A DNA stretch of 64,000 bases from Eurosta solidaginis (Eukaryota; Arthropoda; Insecta; Diptera; Tephritidae), in assembly GCF_040869045.1 (NCBI RefSeq), contig NC_090319.1, positions 240,429,832-240,493,831 of the forward strand, read 5' to 3'. Made by a program: the position numbers and the translations under genes. Shown here one piece after another: positions 42,349 to 54,645 of this stretch. How positions within the stretch are numbered: the first letter of the stretch is position 1; each line of letters begins with the position of its first letter. The notes below the pieces were generated by a model. It was not told where the DNA came from. It made no database searches and saw only the letters and a program-made list of their open reading frames with translations.

Positions 42349-44963
42349 ATGTTACAATCATTCTATTGGCAACTATCTGAGAGGAAAGGTATGAAAAGCG
42401 AAAAAGGATTTTTTAAAATATGAGTTGGAAAGCTTATACTCGAAGAAGGATGAGATAAATGCCGAGTTATTATTTATCCATTTAAGATTGGCAGAACAAC
42501 TACCTACGACTGCATTAATGGAATGTTCCGACCACATTAAGACAGAGGTCGATCAAGAACTACAACAAAAATACAGGCCGCTGAACCGAAAATTGGACAA
42601 GCTGGCAGGACGGCGAGAGGGTAACCAAAACACTCACCAGTTTCATGACAAGTTCGTTAACCTCACAACAGTGGCCATTACCAAAGAAGAGGCACAACTT
42701 CTCGAAAAGGGCCTGAAGCACAATATCATGGACCAGAATACAGTAAGAAAAACGGAGCAAGCGATTGTAGATGCGGAGATCGCAATATCATTGATACCAC
42801 AGGAAGAACAGGAGCACGCAAGACACATGTGCAGGGAAATCATAAAAAAGGAGGTGAAAGCACAGGAAGGACAAAAACCGAATACAGAGGAGAAACCAAT
42901 AAAGAATCTACGGCATAAACTAAGGAAAAACAATATTGTCACAACGAAAGCGGACAAAGGAAACACCACTGTGCTAATCGAAAAAGAGCTATATATATCC
43001 AAAACCGAGGATCTCATAGAGGAAATGAAATGTCGCAGAATGAGAGAGGATCCCACAGATGAATACCAAAAACAAATCAAAGTTGCTATAAAAAATGCAA
43101 CCAATATAGTTGATTCTAACATGGCACATAGATTGGTCCAAATGAATCCTTCGGCTCCTCCACTGGTTGCGCTGCCAAAAATCCACACGCCAATGAGGCC
43201 CATCATTAATTTTAAATTGGCACCATGTTACAAACTGTCCAAATATTTAAAAACGATATTGATAGATACTCTTGAGCTAAGGAACGAATATGCAATAGCT
43301 AACACAACAGAACTAATAGAGAGACTCGAGACCGTAGAGCTAACAAGAAACAGCAAATCGGTATCTTTTGACATAAAGATTTATACCCATCTATACCACT
43401 ATCGGAGACTTTGGACATAGTTAGCTCAACCATAGTTCATAACACAAAAAACAAAGTGAAAAGTATGCAAATCACAAATACGCCAAAAACCACTTTACGT
43501 CAAAACTATTTTCAATTCAACAATAAAATATATAGACAAACAAACGGTCTTGGAATGGGAAGCCCACAACAGCAATTCTTATGGAAGTGTTCATGCAAAA
43601 TCTGGAAGAAAAGTACGTACAGGAGCTGAAGTCCAAATTAGGCGTGTCATTTTATGCTAGATACGTGGATGACATAATATACGTTTTAACTACTAATAAC
43701 GAAGAGCTTGTACTGGAGTACCTCAACAAGCAGCACGGAAATATAAAATTTACAATGGAAACCGAAAAAGACGGAGGAATCAGCTATCTAGACCTCGCGA
43801 TAAATATTGATAAAGAAGCCAAAAGATTTAATTATGACATATATAGAAAGTCAACGGCCACCGACACAATAATACACAATACCTCAAATCACCCTCAACT
43901 GCATAAAAATGCAGCATTAAGGCACTTGGTACATAGACTTGAAAGAACACCTCTTACACAAGAGGCATATAAGAGAGAACTTGAGGTCATATATAATATC
44001 GCCGCAAACAACGGATATAAACAAGCACTAGTAGATAAGCTCAGAAGGACAAATGGAGAACCAAAAAGAAATAATGAAAAGGAAAATAATAGCTGGACGA
44101 CTATGACATATACTGGGAAAGCAACATATAAATTGGCAAACTTCTTTAAAAAATACAACATTAACACAGCATTCAAAACATCGAACAATCTAGGGCGAAA
44201 ACTAAGAACTAACATTAACTCAGAGGATCCGTTTAGCAGCCACGGCGTATACAAGCTTACCTGCGGATGCCAGCATAGTTACATAGGACAAACAAGACGG
44301 CAAATAAGAACGAGGTTCAGAGAACATATTAGAGATTACAAAAAAAAAATACGGAATCCAAACATTATACCCGAGTCTAACTTCGCGAATCACATGGTCG
44401 AGAATGAATGTTCCCCAGCAAACATCAATAAAGCAGTTAGGGTTCTTCACATACAAGCAATAGGCCGACGTCTCAACGTACTCGAAAACATGGAAATCTA
44501 CAAACAGAAAACTTTCGACGGTAGAATAATAAACGAACATATAAACACAATTTCTGACACAATATTCGAGCATTTAAAACTTGTTTACAGGAAACAACTT
44601 AATCAAACAGGTACAACAGACAAACACACAACAACAAATAAACACAAAACAAAAAACCGACAAAGAAGGTCAAACGACTAAAATCACATATTTCTACCTA
44701 CCCCAGTCAGCCACACAAATCGATTAGTAAACCACCCTCGGCTCTGAATGAACACACAGCACATACACATAACTAAATATACACAAGCATCAATTTGACA
44801 ATACCTGTTCATATACCTACGAACTATAAATACAGGACAAACGAAAACAACAGATCAGAACGAAAATCGACACTGATGATGGCACAACGCCGAAACCGGT
44901 TTGTCTCAAAACCAAATTTGACAAGGGATGACGGAAAATCGTTCCAATATACATCATATGAAA
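42349..44963 (+). mobile_element. Penelope-like element, best-preserved copy
   Basis: Runs from the N-terminal region through RT and GIY-YIG to a 3' end at CCAATATACATCAT (44951-44964). It contains the empty site of Helitron 1 (about 44762-44790). Only two 1-nt deletions were found in the coding region by comparison with the other copies. It is inserted between the arms of a 200-bp inverted repeat, so it may have landed in the loop of a foldback element. Confidence 0.9.
42416..44681 (+). pseudogene. PLE protein (RT + GIY-YIG) with two frameshifts
   Basis: The N-terminal region (about 300 residues) includes LRHKLRKNNIVTTKADKGNT, the conserved entry to PLE RT. PPLVALPKIHTPMRPIINF precedes the RT core. 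The first frameshift, loss of one A, is at about 43379 in FDIKDLYPS; the second, loss of one C, is at about 43565 in GMGSPTS. The frame 43581-44681 then continues with YARYVDDIIYVL (catalytic DD, about 43665) and the GIY-YIG domain starting HGVYKLTCGCQHSYIGQ (44241-44291), RTRFREH and a final ENMEIYK segment. It ends KNRQRRSND*. The reported start at 42425 is a TTG, so the true start is uncertain. Confidence 0.9.
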
Positions 44964-45170
44964 TGTAGTCAAATGCACCCCACTCTGAATTAAATTATTC
45001 TGTTAATAACTTAAATTTTATTATAATTTTATTTTGAGGTGATTAGCTATAAACGATTGTTTGACCTTCTACTACTGTTATATAAACTCTTTTTAATTGA
45101 AAATTATTTTCTATTTTTTAGTTCGGTTTGGTATAAAAGGGTGTTTTTTTAAACTATTATTTATTATATA
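44963..45170 (-). repeat. right arm of inverted repeat around the PLE
   Basis: Inverted counterpart of 42139-42348. It starts near GCACCCCACTC, runs through TTAATAACTTAAATTTTATT and CCTTCTACTACTGTTATATA, and ends after TTCGGTTTGGTATAAAAG (about 45140). Arms are about 85-90 percent alike by eye. Confidence 0.88.
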
Positions 45171-45430
45171 TTTAGATTTGCGTGCTCTCATACATATGTT
45201 GAGTACACATATAAAATATGTATACGCCCGTGTACTAAATTTGGTGAAGATATTTCATATTTTTTCTCAGGTTATCGTGCTAGCGGACGGTAGAGAGGAC
45301 ATACGGAAAGCTAGGTATAAAGGTGGGTGTGGTTTCCGATCGATTCCGCTCATTTTTACAAGAAAAAGTTTTTGTCATAAAAATAATCCCATTGGTAGAT
45401 TTTTGTTGGATTTCCGGCATGTATAGTATT
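45171..45430 (+). mobile_element. possible DINE-like fragment
   Basis: CAGGTTATCGTGCTAGCGGA and GGTGGGTGTGGTTTCCGAT resemble segments of the element at 11026-12842 (TCAAGTTATCGTGTTAACGG and AAGTGGGTGTGGTCCTTC). No ends are visible. Confidence 0.4.
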
Positions 45431-45499
45431 ACAGAGGGATTACAAAACAATTGAATAAAAATTGTAATAGAATTTTTACTGTCGTACTTTACTATATTT

Positions 45500-46838
45500 A
45501 TTTAACAAGGGGCTCTTCCACTCCCAGCGAATATAGCGAGTTCTTAACCGCTGTTGGAAGAACTTTGTTAAAGGCCCCTTCCATTTCGAGAGAAACGACG
45601 AGCGTAAATTCTTTGAAGGCAAGCCCCTTCTCTATCTTGAGGTCATAGTGTGGAGAGTTGTCTCTACGCACTTGCCTTTAGAATAAGCATACTGACTGTT
45701 GGAGATTAGCGCGGGAGTTGCCGATCTCCTGATGTAGCTATCTAGCAGTCTCTCTAGAACTTTTTGGAGGAAAGAGGTCAGACTTGTTCGTCTGAGGTCC
45801 TTAGGGTTATTGCAGGATGTCCTGCTTCCTTTGGATATGAAGACCACCTTAGTCCTGGTCCATTTCGTGGGGTTACAGGTCAAGTTAAGGCATGCTTTGA
45901 AGATTTAAGCTAGTAGCGGGCTTATAAGGTCGCTTGCAGTTCAGCGGGGAATATTCCATCCAATCCTGGAGAACTTTAGGGTTTAAAGTCCTTGATTGCC
46001 CAAATAACTCCTTTTTTGTTGACAATATGGTCCAAGTGTCTAGACGCTCTAGGTTTATATTGCGGGTACGAGAGGTATGGTTGAGAGGTGCAGCCTGGAA
46101 AGTGAGCACTGATTTAGTTCAGTGTCTCTTAGCTGTACGAATACAACTAGGAGGTGTGTGGTTTTCAGAGAATTCTTCAATGTTATTTGTGAATTTCTTC
46201 TAGGATTCCATTTTGGCTCTCTGGATTAATTTCTGAAAAGATTTTAAGTCGTCCCTGTTGGATGACCAGATCCCTGCCTGCTTAGTCCGGTTAAAGAGTT
46301 TCTGCTTTTTCCCGCTGATTGGAGATTTCGGGGGTCCACCAATAGGGTTTCATTTTACCCCTCAAGAACTTCCGTCCAATTCGATGTGACAAAAGTTGGC
46401 TTGTCCCCAGAGTTGCATATACAAAGGTTGTTACTGATAATAAAGTCGAAAGGAGCCCAATGCGAGGTAGTGCGTATTGGCATCGACCCCAATTATTATA
46501 GGGAGCCCTTTGGGAGGGGCTTTCCTTACCGCTTTGCTTAGCCGATCCTGGGCATAAATGGGGTGGTCATGCGCAAGGTACGTGGACATAAGCTTGGAAG
46601 TGAAATCCTGCAGCTCAAGGCTAATGCAGGTAAAGGCTTCATCACTAAAAAGAGGCAGTATAATATGAGACAGAGTTTTCTTGATCAGATTGAATGATCT
46701 GATTCTACCTATAACGGGCGGTGTCACCAGCTGGTACTCCTCAGATTTGAGCTCACAGACCCTGGTGCCAACTATCCAATGTTCATGGACTAGATCGACC
46801 GCCTCTGATGTTTTACAGCAGCATTGCACCCCATTGTA
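45500..46838 (-). mobile_element. LOA/I-type LINE fragment (endonuclease and RT)
   Basis: Minus-strand remnants in order: an endonuclease part (VHEHWIVGTRVCELKSEEYQ, then PIIIGVDANTHYLALGS; 46431-46829) and a short linker. RT N-terminal motifs follow: GIFPAELQ-like, then TKVVFISKGSR, KDLRRTSLTSFLQKVLERLL and QYAYSKGKCVETTLHTM (45632-45883). Truncated before the catalytic box near 45500. Frames are shifted at least three times. It abuts an oppositely oriented LINE piece at 46845. Confidence 0.75.
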
Positions 46839-46844
46839 CGCATC

Positions 46845-47678
46845 CCGCCTGGATATTTAATTTTAAAACATATCGCCGTAGAAACTGCGATATCTAATAT
46901 CGGCCAAACGGAATTTATGGTCGTGTGCCTGAGCTTCGGCCACAATTGAGCCGAAGGATTGGTGCCAGGGTGCAGAAATGGTAGAACATACTATACATGT
47001 GTACACGGATGGTTCCGAATTAATGGAAGGGATCGGGTCTGCTGTTTACACTGTCGATCCAAAAATAAGTAGATCCTACTGGCTTCCAGATTACTGCATA
47101 GTCTTTCAGGCGGGAATTATAGCGGCGAAGAAAACAGAATGAACTCAATATATGTGTTGATAGCCAGCGGAGTTTAAGGCAATAATCTCAGACAGTTCTT
47201 TATCACGAAGTGTTCTGGAATGAAAACATACATTGCAAAAACTTTACTCGGGCCGGATCTATAATGGGTTCCCGGCCACAATGGGATAGAAGGTAGCAAA
47301 AAGGCCAATGATTTGGCAAAGGGGGCGCAGCACTTGCTTAATCGACGGTAAACGTCCCAATCCGTTTGAGAGAAATTAAAAGGAGACAGAAATTGTATAT
47401 GATCAAGCAGGAATGCCGTGGAAAAAAAGCGTGGGGCTGCAAAATTTGTAAGATCATGTTCAAAGCCTACGATATTAGACTCAGAAATTGGCTCATATCT
47501 CTGAAGACTCTGAAGAGAGAAGACTTAAGGCTCATGATGGGCATACTAACAGAACATTGCCTAGTAACCGGTTGGGGTTCTTCCGTTTGTTCTTCAAACA
47601 AATTATGGTAACACTATGGACTCGTTCAGTCTATGTGAGGTCTTTATTGACCGGTCAATTCAACCTCACCTAACCTTC
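46845..47678 (+). mobile_element. I/LOA-type LINE, copy C (RNase H and 3' end)
   Basis: The plus strand reads IHVYTDGSELMEGIGSAVYT (46993-47052), the RNase H start, and FQAGIIAAKK. It continues with WVPGHNGIEGSKKANDLAKG (about 47270) and the C-terminal segment DIRLRNWLISLK...REDLRLMMGILTEHCL (47470-47570). A 12-bp duplication (TCTGAAGACTCTGAAGAGAG) adds residues relative to copy A. The 3' tail GACCGGTCAATTCAACCTCA, then CCTAACC, matches the tails of copies A and B. Confidence 0.8.
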
Positions 47679-50600
47679 GTAGTAAGTCTGCTTTTCAAAA
47701 CGTAGGCAAAGATGTGGCCAGCTGTTTGTGTGGGTTTTAGTCAATCTCACACATACCTGTGTTCATAAGCAATAATTGCTTAAGTCCAATGAAGGATAGA
47801 TATTCTTCCACAACGTGTTGTACGAGTACGTTGCTGTGCTGGTTGACATATCTACACTTCCCCTTGCGTTAAGCCTATGGTAGACACATACATATATACT
47901 GGTATGTATGTAGTAGCGCACAAACTTCTTGAAGAGTTTTATTGCTCATCTTTAGCTGATAGAAATCTTAATTGTCGACCCAAATAAATACACCATGTGT
48001 ATCCGCTAGATGCAGGCCATATCTGTCCACGTCTCGCTGTGTGCAAAATAGACCTCAGTAAGCTTTCCGAAAATTTATATAAAAGAAAGCAATGTATTTT
48101 TTTGAATTGCTTATACTAATGCTTTATTATAATACCTAAATATTTCTCTTTTGTAAACAAGTATGTGTAAACAATAAAGTTAAGCTTATTTGTAAATATT
48201 GAAATGCTCAAAAATGTTGAAATAATGTGCGCCTTCATTGAAACGATGATGCTTTTGATCAATTTATAAAAACACTTCCTTAAATCAAAAGCAGCCGCAG
48301 CTTTGTTATGAATGGTTATAAATTTATGATGGAACTATAAATGAAGATGTTACCCTGCATTAAAACAATCAAACTAGTTCGAAAAAATACCACTTCATAA
48401 CTAAAATTTTCTGAAGGACATCAAATTAGTCTAAACAAGACTTAATATGGTCCTAGAGATTTAAGAGTACCTTTATATATAGTGAAGAAAGCAGCATAAA
48501 ATATGCCCTTAAATAATGACTTTGGATTTCGAAGCTTAGCATTAGCCATTGTAAAAAAATCGATTCAACTAAAAGCGTTCAATTTCCTGTTGACTTCAAC
48601 TACTTCATTTAAAATGGGATTTTGAGTAACGTGTTACCTAACTTTGGCCCTTTTATATAAAAGTTGTTAGTAGTCTTTATTTATCAAATATTTTTATTTG
48701 ACATTTTATAAGGTCAGACCTCATCCCCTGGCCTTACAACGCAATGGAGGTATCCTTTTTTCTCTGTTTTTGAGGACTAGTGACAATAGGAATACTTTAC
48801 GGAACAGATTTCTTCATCAATTATCATAACAAGACTAGACAGGGAGCTCTTGGTCTTTTATTCCTTGCAATATGCTCATGCCTGCATTAAGTTCCTACAG
48901 CTGATCATGTGAGCTCCGCTCTCATCACCATCAGGGCTACAAATATTCGGAGAATTTTCTCCCTTATACTCCAAAACTTTCCCATTTACTTCTCAGTCCA
49001 AAGTAGTACTCTTTGCCAATTATTCTCCTTTTGATTGCTAAGCTGGCATTGTTTTCTCTGTTGATTCTGATACCGAGATAGATGTGCTGACATTTTGCGT
49101 GGTAAACGCTTTAGAAAAAATAATTCATTTTTCACTCGTAATCAATTATAAAAGCGAAAGAAATTAAAACAAATATTTATATTTAATCTTTAGTTTAGTT
49201 ACTAAGCTACTAAAAAAATAGTCTTCCCATTTTATTGTTTATTAATAATGGTTTTCAATTTATGTAGTTGTAGCTTTTTGACATAATTTTCTAAGAGCTA
49301 TCTGTCAAAAATGCTGCAGCTAAATATAAAGTATGCAGGAAAGCACCTTTGGAAGAAATTGAAAAAATCGTCAAAAATACCTGTTTTCATCTATTTATTC
49401 AATCAAATATTAATATTATAGTATATAATATAATATGATCTTTTAATCATTCTGATGAAAAAAGTTTCCTTGTGGTTTAATTTCAGCAAAAAAGGTTACA
49501 GTTTAAACTTAGTGTTTTCTCAAAAAAGTTAGTTCCATCTTTTGGCACTTTTTCCCATTTCTCCCCAATCAGTTCAGCTGACAGGTAGAAGTCGGCAACT
49601 GGTAGCCAACGAACAGCCTTCTTTTGGCGCCGGAGACAGCAAAGCATATTTAAATACAAACGTGGTCTATCATGGCTATTAAATCAAATTTTTAAACTGT
49701 GCGCCGCAGTGCTTTAACTTAGCACACTTTTGATTACACATCCAGCCTTTTATTTTTTATGAGTGCTCCGCAATGCACTTGTGGCGGCAATTCCGTTGTT
49801 TACATTTTACACGTTTGTCGTGTAAACACAGAGGAGAGCAAACAATTTCGAAGCTTAAAAATTTTGGAGCTATAATGCATATATGTATAAAGCATATATG
49901 CTCTTATGTATTTATTAATAACCCAATAAACATTTTTGATGTGTAAACATATCTACATAGTTTCTCACGGTATGGGGGAATCCTCAATGTAAGCGTAAGC
50001 TTAAGCGTAGTCTTGTGGGGGATAAAGGTAGAATGTAAGCGCAGGCGTTGTGTGGGGGGAAAGGAAAGGAAAACTAGGAGAACTATTATTACAAATACGG
50101 TTTCGGTTATGCCGGAAAGCCACAGATATATAAATACTCGAACTTGTACAAATAAACTTAAAATATGATATTTCTTATATTTCTATAAGTTTCTGGTTTT
50201 CTCGAGATACACAACTCCAGAATACCTGCAACGCGGTATTGCAATTTTAGCAAAAATATACTAAATTTATTATCTTTATTACCTAGGTATTTTTATTTTA
50301 ATACATATTACTTACTGTAATTTTTTCAGGTAAGATACGATCTGATTTAACACAATACGGCGGAATATCAACAGAAATGGGTAAGAATATTTTCTTTTTG
50401 TTTATTCTTTGGTTGCTTTCTTTATCCATTTTTGATTTGGTTTGGTATTTGTATGAATATTTTATGTGAGTTTTTATCTTATTTAAATACATCGACCATT
50501 CCATGAAAAATATTAAATTTTGGCCCATTTTTTAATAGTTCTCATTATAACTTTTTAATACTAATATATTTTAATTATATCATACCTTAATGTGGCGAAG

Positions 50601-51530
50601 TAGACGGATTGAAAATTAATATAACAACCACATACGCACCAACCTTAGATCTTTCAACAACCATTAGTTTCAATCCAAAGTATTAGATATCCGAAAAAAT
50701 TCAGAATTTTTATTTCAGGGAATACCCCTGGAATATATACATTTAACTTTATATAAGCAAATGGGAGTAAATTTACATGCATTTACAATGCTTCAGATAA
50801 CCACAGCGCAATTTTTTCAATTTCGTACGTGTCCCGTGCAACACATATGTATGTCTAGTACAAAAAATTTAATTTTTAAACTTTAAATTTTTTAGAAAAT
50901 AATTATTTTGATGTTATGTTTGATTTTACTGGTCTGCAAATAATTATTATATTAATTTGTTGTCTTCAAGACCAAGTTTCTTATTTTTGTAAAATGTATA
51001 TTTTACAAGTTATATTGTATTAAATTATTATACATAGAAAACGAGTAAATTAGAAAAAAACAAAGTTCATAGACCGTATAGCCGACTATTTCAAAACACA
51101 TGACGATTTATCATCAGCGATCCACACATTGAAGGCTTGACGTTTAGCGTTTTCAAGTTTAGCAAGTTTCTATTTATACCTCTTTTCTACTGTTTGTTGT
51201 TTTTTAATCTTTACCACCGTCAATTGAGTGCACCAATCAGGTGCCATTATCTCATTAGACGAGGATTTTTGTTGCACCCCATATCGTTTTTCTTTAAGCT
51301 CTAAAATATTTTGAGTCTACGGAAAAAGCGTCCTGGAATTGTAAGAAAAGCATGTCTACTGCATAAAATGCATACCACGAGCATTCCAAACTTAATTGTA
51401 AACTTCTAACTGCTCTACTGATTAAGTTTCAGTGTCAATAGATTTCACACCGAGATATACCGAAGAAGACATTTTACCACAAAGTAAAATTTTTGTTTTT
51501 TCTCTGCATGGCAATCAAAATACCACTTAA
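47679..51530. other. long stretch without recognised genes or mobile elements
   Basis: About 3.85 kb, AT-rich, the least repetitive part of the window to my eye. A G-rich patch at 49975-50065 (TATGGGGGAATCC, GTGGGGGATAAAGG, GTGTGGGGGGAAAGG) with repeated AGCGTAAGC-like motifs stands out. No frame over 80 codons and no domain. It may be ordinary intergenic DNA or very old repeats. Confidence 0.5.
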
Positions 51531-51775
51531 AACTTTTTAGTTTTTCCAACAAATTGGCGGGATGAGACCTGCACGTTTAACGCTGACTCCAAATGGCAGC
51601 TGCAAGGCAGTGCAAGGCAGACGAGTTCACTAAGAAGCTCTTCATGGCAAAAATATACTAGGAGTGTTTGGCAAACCGCTGACAATGGCGACCCAGCTTT
51701 AAAAAACATTTTTCTTATTAGAAACACTTCTTTCAAAGTTTTTGATGTTGTTCGGCGCGATTTAAGAGAGGAACG
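51531..51775 (-). mobile_element. tRNA-derived SINE, copy 3 (diverged)
   Basis: CAACAAATTGGCGGGATGAG, GACTCCAAATGGCAGCTGCAA, AGAAGCTCTTCATGGCAAAAA and GAGTGTTTGGCAAAC follow the order of copy 1 on the minus strand. A B-box remnant (GTTCGGCGCGATT) lies at 51749-51761. More diverged than the other two copies. Confidence 0.75.
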
Positions 51776-51968
51776 GGCGAGAAAAAGTATAAAAATCTTA
51801 TGCAAACGAAAAGTTTGCAGGAAGTTTTTTCCTGAAACATGACATTTTTATACGCAATTTGTTACAAGTGGAAATGTATTCTCCATGAGTTTTCAGAGTT
51901 GAAGGTTTCACAAATTTTTGCGACTGTTAAATCATAACAGTCTGTTATAATTGCTAGTAAATCTAATA

Positions 51969-52495
51969 CTAGGTTCAAACACACACCAAATTGGCAATTT
52001 ATACTGTTTGTGCAATTTATTACGCAATTTGTCATATAATAAATTGTAATGATAAATTGCCAATTTAAAAAAAATTGCATAATAAATTGTTTCAAACTGC
52101 AAATGCAACATTGTAAAGTGTGTTTATTGAGTATATTTAAACGTCAGTTACGCATGGCTGAACTATATGGTTGTCTCATCTCATCAGCTGATTTTATGTC
52201 TTTCATTTCACTGGAGTAGGTATTGTCAAAAGAAGATGGCAAAATCAAAATGAAACCAAAACATTGAACACATTTTCTTACAACACACAAAAATTTCAAA
52301 GTTTCATATTTTCATTCCATTCCATTCACCTAATACCAACACTCACATTTTGACAGTCTCAACAAAGATATGTTGTTACTGTAGAGATGAGCCAACCAGC
52401 TATCAAATTACTATTGTGTAAGCTAAATAGAGTTGTATGAACACCACTCAATTTAAATCGAAATAGCCTCAATTTATTTTTCTGTTTGAACATAG
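51969..52495. mobile_element. MITE with TA target, Tc1/mariner-like
   Basis: CTAGGTTCAAACA at 51969 is matched by TGTTTGAACATAG ending at 52495 (12 of 13 bases when inverted), each next to TA (51967-51968, 52496-52497). The 527-bp interior is non-coding and contains shorter palindromes around AAATTGGCAATTTAT. The TA target suggests Tc1/mariner or a relative (inference). Confidence 0.7.
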
Positions 52496-52497
52496 TA

Positions 52498-53044
52498 TAA
52501 GTGATAATTTTGTATTAATGTACCATTTTTTCAGCGAAAAAAGGTTCGAAAAAATGTAGATATGTGTGCGTAAATACAAGTTCGCCGCACAAGAACATTT
52601 AATTCACCTTTACCACTAGTATTTATTGACACAATTTTATTAAAACGGATGTAACAGTAATGTAACAAGCAACTGTCTATATTTCCGTTTTTGTCAACTT
52701 GGCAAAAAGAAGGATATACTCGTATACAAAGGGTTGGTAGCCAGAAAGGCGTGTTTTGGTATTATTATCCAGAAATTGTTATCTTATTGCTGTCACCTTT
52801 GATCTGTTTTTGTTTGTCCTGATCATCGCTGGTGCATCTAAATACATACATACGTATTTAAATAGATACATACGTGCACTTTACCCCTGCAAAAAATACG
52901 ATCAGTATAAGATAAACCCGGATGGACGGAGGTTTTAATATTTTTACATGCTACCCTTGCATTTTAGGACATCTTGAGGAGACTAAATCCAACTTTATAA
53001 AATCGGACAAGTTATATTTGTACCCCTAAGACCTAAATCAAACC
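52498..53044. other. no recognised feature
   Basis: About 550 AT-rich bases between two MITEs. The frame at 52756-52938 has no domain that I recognise. Confidence 0.5.
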
Positions 53045-53052
53045 ATAAACAT

Positions 53053-53458
53053 TAGACTGTGTCGATTTATTAACCTATATCGCGCCATCGATTTTTCGAT
53101 AGGATTCGGGCTCAGGAAAAAAAATAATTTTTGAGCCTGCAAAATTTCAACGATTTTTTTGATTTTTTATGCATTTTTTCATTTTCAAGGCTCCAAATCA
53201 TTTTTTATGTATTTTTTTTTCGTGTCAATTGGCAAATGCAAAATTGGTAAATGCAGTTTTTTGAAAAAAAAAATAAAAAATTTCTTTTATGGATATTTAG
53301 AAGAATTATGGTCGAAAAATCGATTTTTTTTTTGTAGGCTCAAAAATCAATTTTTTTGGCTATGCGTAGTGGAACTTTTTTTCCTGAGCCCAAATCCTAT
53401 TGAAAAATCGATGGCTTGATATAGGCTAACTTTCGTCCATACAAATCGACCCAGGTTA
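53053..53458. mobile_element. foldback MITE, hAT-type, copy 2
   Basis: Ends TAGACTGTGTCGATTT (53053) and AAATCGACCCAGGTTA (to 53458), with the 8-bp TSD ATAAACAT (53045-53052, 53459-53466). The arms carry TATCGCGCCATCGAT and GAGCCCAAATCCTAT-type blocks as in copy 1. The centre is A/T-rich and differs in length and sequence. Different TSDs show independent insertions. Confidence 0.9.
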
Positions 53459-53838
53459 ATAAACATATCTAATTCGGAGATATACACAATAATTTCAAAC
53501 TTTTAATTTAATGTTTTACTGTAATGCCCAAAATAAAAAACATAGTTCGAGTATTACTAAGATCTGCACTAATGTTTTTTTTTACAAAAGTTTTTTTCCG
53601 ACTGCAGTGTAATATACCCAAATAAAAACTCTGGGTTATGACATCTGGGACTACTTTATCTCACCGTGCTTAATAGTTGTCCATCCCCGCAACAGGGTTT
53701 CAAGTTCGCTAAAGTACCTATCACATTAGATACGAATAAGCTGTTCTATAATTTAACATTTTTGCTGCTAGATACAAGAAAAATTGGTTATTCTAATCCG
53801 TAAAGCCAGTCAATCAATCAAAGAATCTTTTGGTTCCT

Positions 53839-54645
53839 TCAACATTTGTTTTTACACCGTGATATTTGTACATAAGGGTCGTTAAATTCTTTTGACCACC
53901 GTTTAACAAATGCAAAAACACCTTTGCCTTTATTCACTGTAGCATTAATATGAAGGTTGAAACTAAGTTTGGAATCCATCATGACTCCCAAGTCAACAAA
54001 ATTATTTACAATTTCTAGAATATAGTTGATAATTGTATATGAAGCTGGCGGCGAAATTCTCCGAGAAAATGATTTGAAAAGTTTTACATCGTCAGCGTAC
54101 ATCAAGATTTTTGAATATTTCATTGTATTGGATAGATTGTTTATGAACAACAAGAATATAATCGGACCAAGATGGCTGCCCTGAGGAACACCAGAAGAAA
54201 CATTGATGGCCCCAGAAAGTATTTTTAAAGATTACTTTTTACGTACGATTACCGAGGTACGAAGAAATCCAACATATAAGAGGGGTTGAAAACCAAGTTG
54301 ACCGAACTTATAAATAAGTAATGGGTGAGATACTTTGTCGAAAGCTTTACTGAATTCGGTGTAAATTACATCGGTGTGAAGGCTTTTTCTAAATCCATTA
54401 GAAACGTGAGTGGTAAATTCCAGTGAATTGGTGATAGTTGATTTGCCCTTACAGAATCCATGTTGCGAGCTTGCAATTATGGGGGAAATAGAGAACGCTA
54501 GGTGGTGGGTAAAAATAGCTTCAAATAACTTTGGGATAGCGGATAACTTTGCTATGCCCCGGTAGTTTTCTATTGTAGACCTGATTCCATTTTTATGGAG
54601 CAGGATAAGAAAAGATTTCTTCCACATTGTTGGGAAAACAGGGTA
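53839..54645 (-). pseudogene. CR1-like reverse transcriptase, catalytic part
   Basis: The minus frame 54232-54627 reads FLILLHKNGIRSTIENYRGI, then SSQHGFCKGKSTITNSLEF, the usual RT entry and fingers motifs. VIYTEFSKAFDKVSHPLLIY holds the first catalytic position, with TEFSKAFD where xDxxKAFD is normal, so the first Asp appears to be Glu. After a stop, VSSGVPQGSHLGPIIFLLFI and LMYADDVKLFKSF (about 54075-54115) carry the YADD box. A stop separates the fingers from the palm. The RT ends around 53839. Confidence 0.82.

Noticed and set aside
42643..43206. 187-codon minus-strand frame
   Set aside because: Antisense of the PLE N-terminal coding region; the plus-strand reading contains the conserved motifs.
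49975..50065. G-rich patch as a regulatory element or quadruplex
   Set aside because: Only irregular G-runs, no repeat of defined period and no gene nearby; nothing to support a role.
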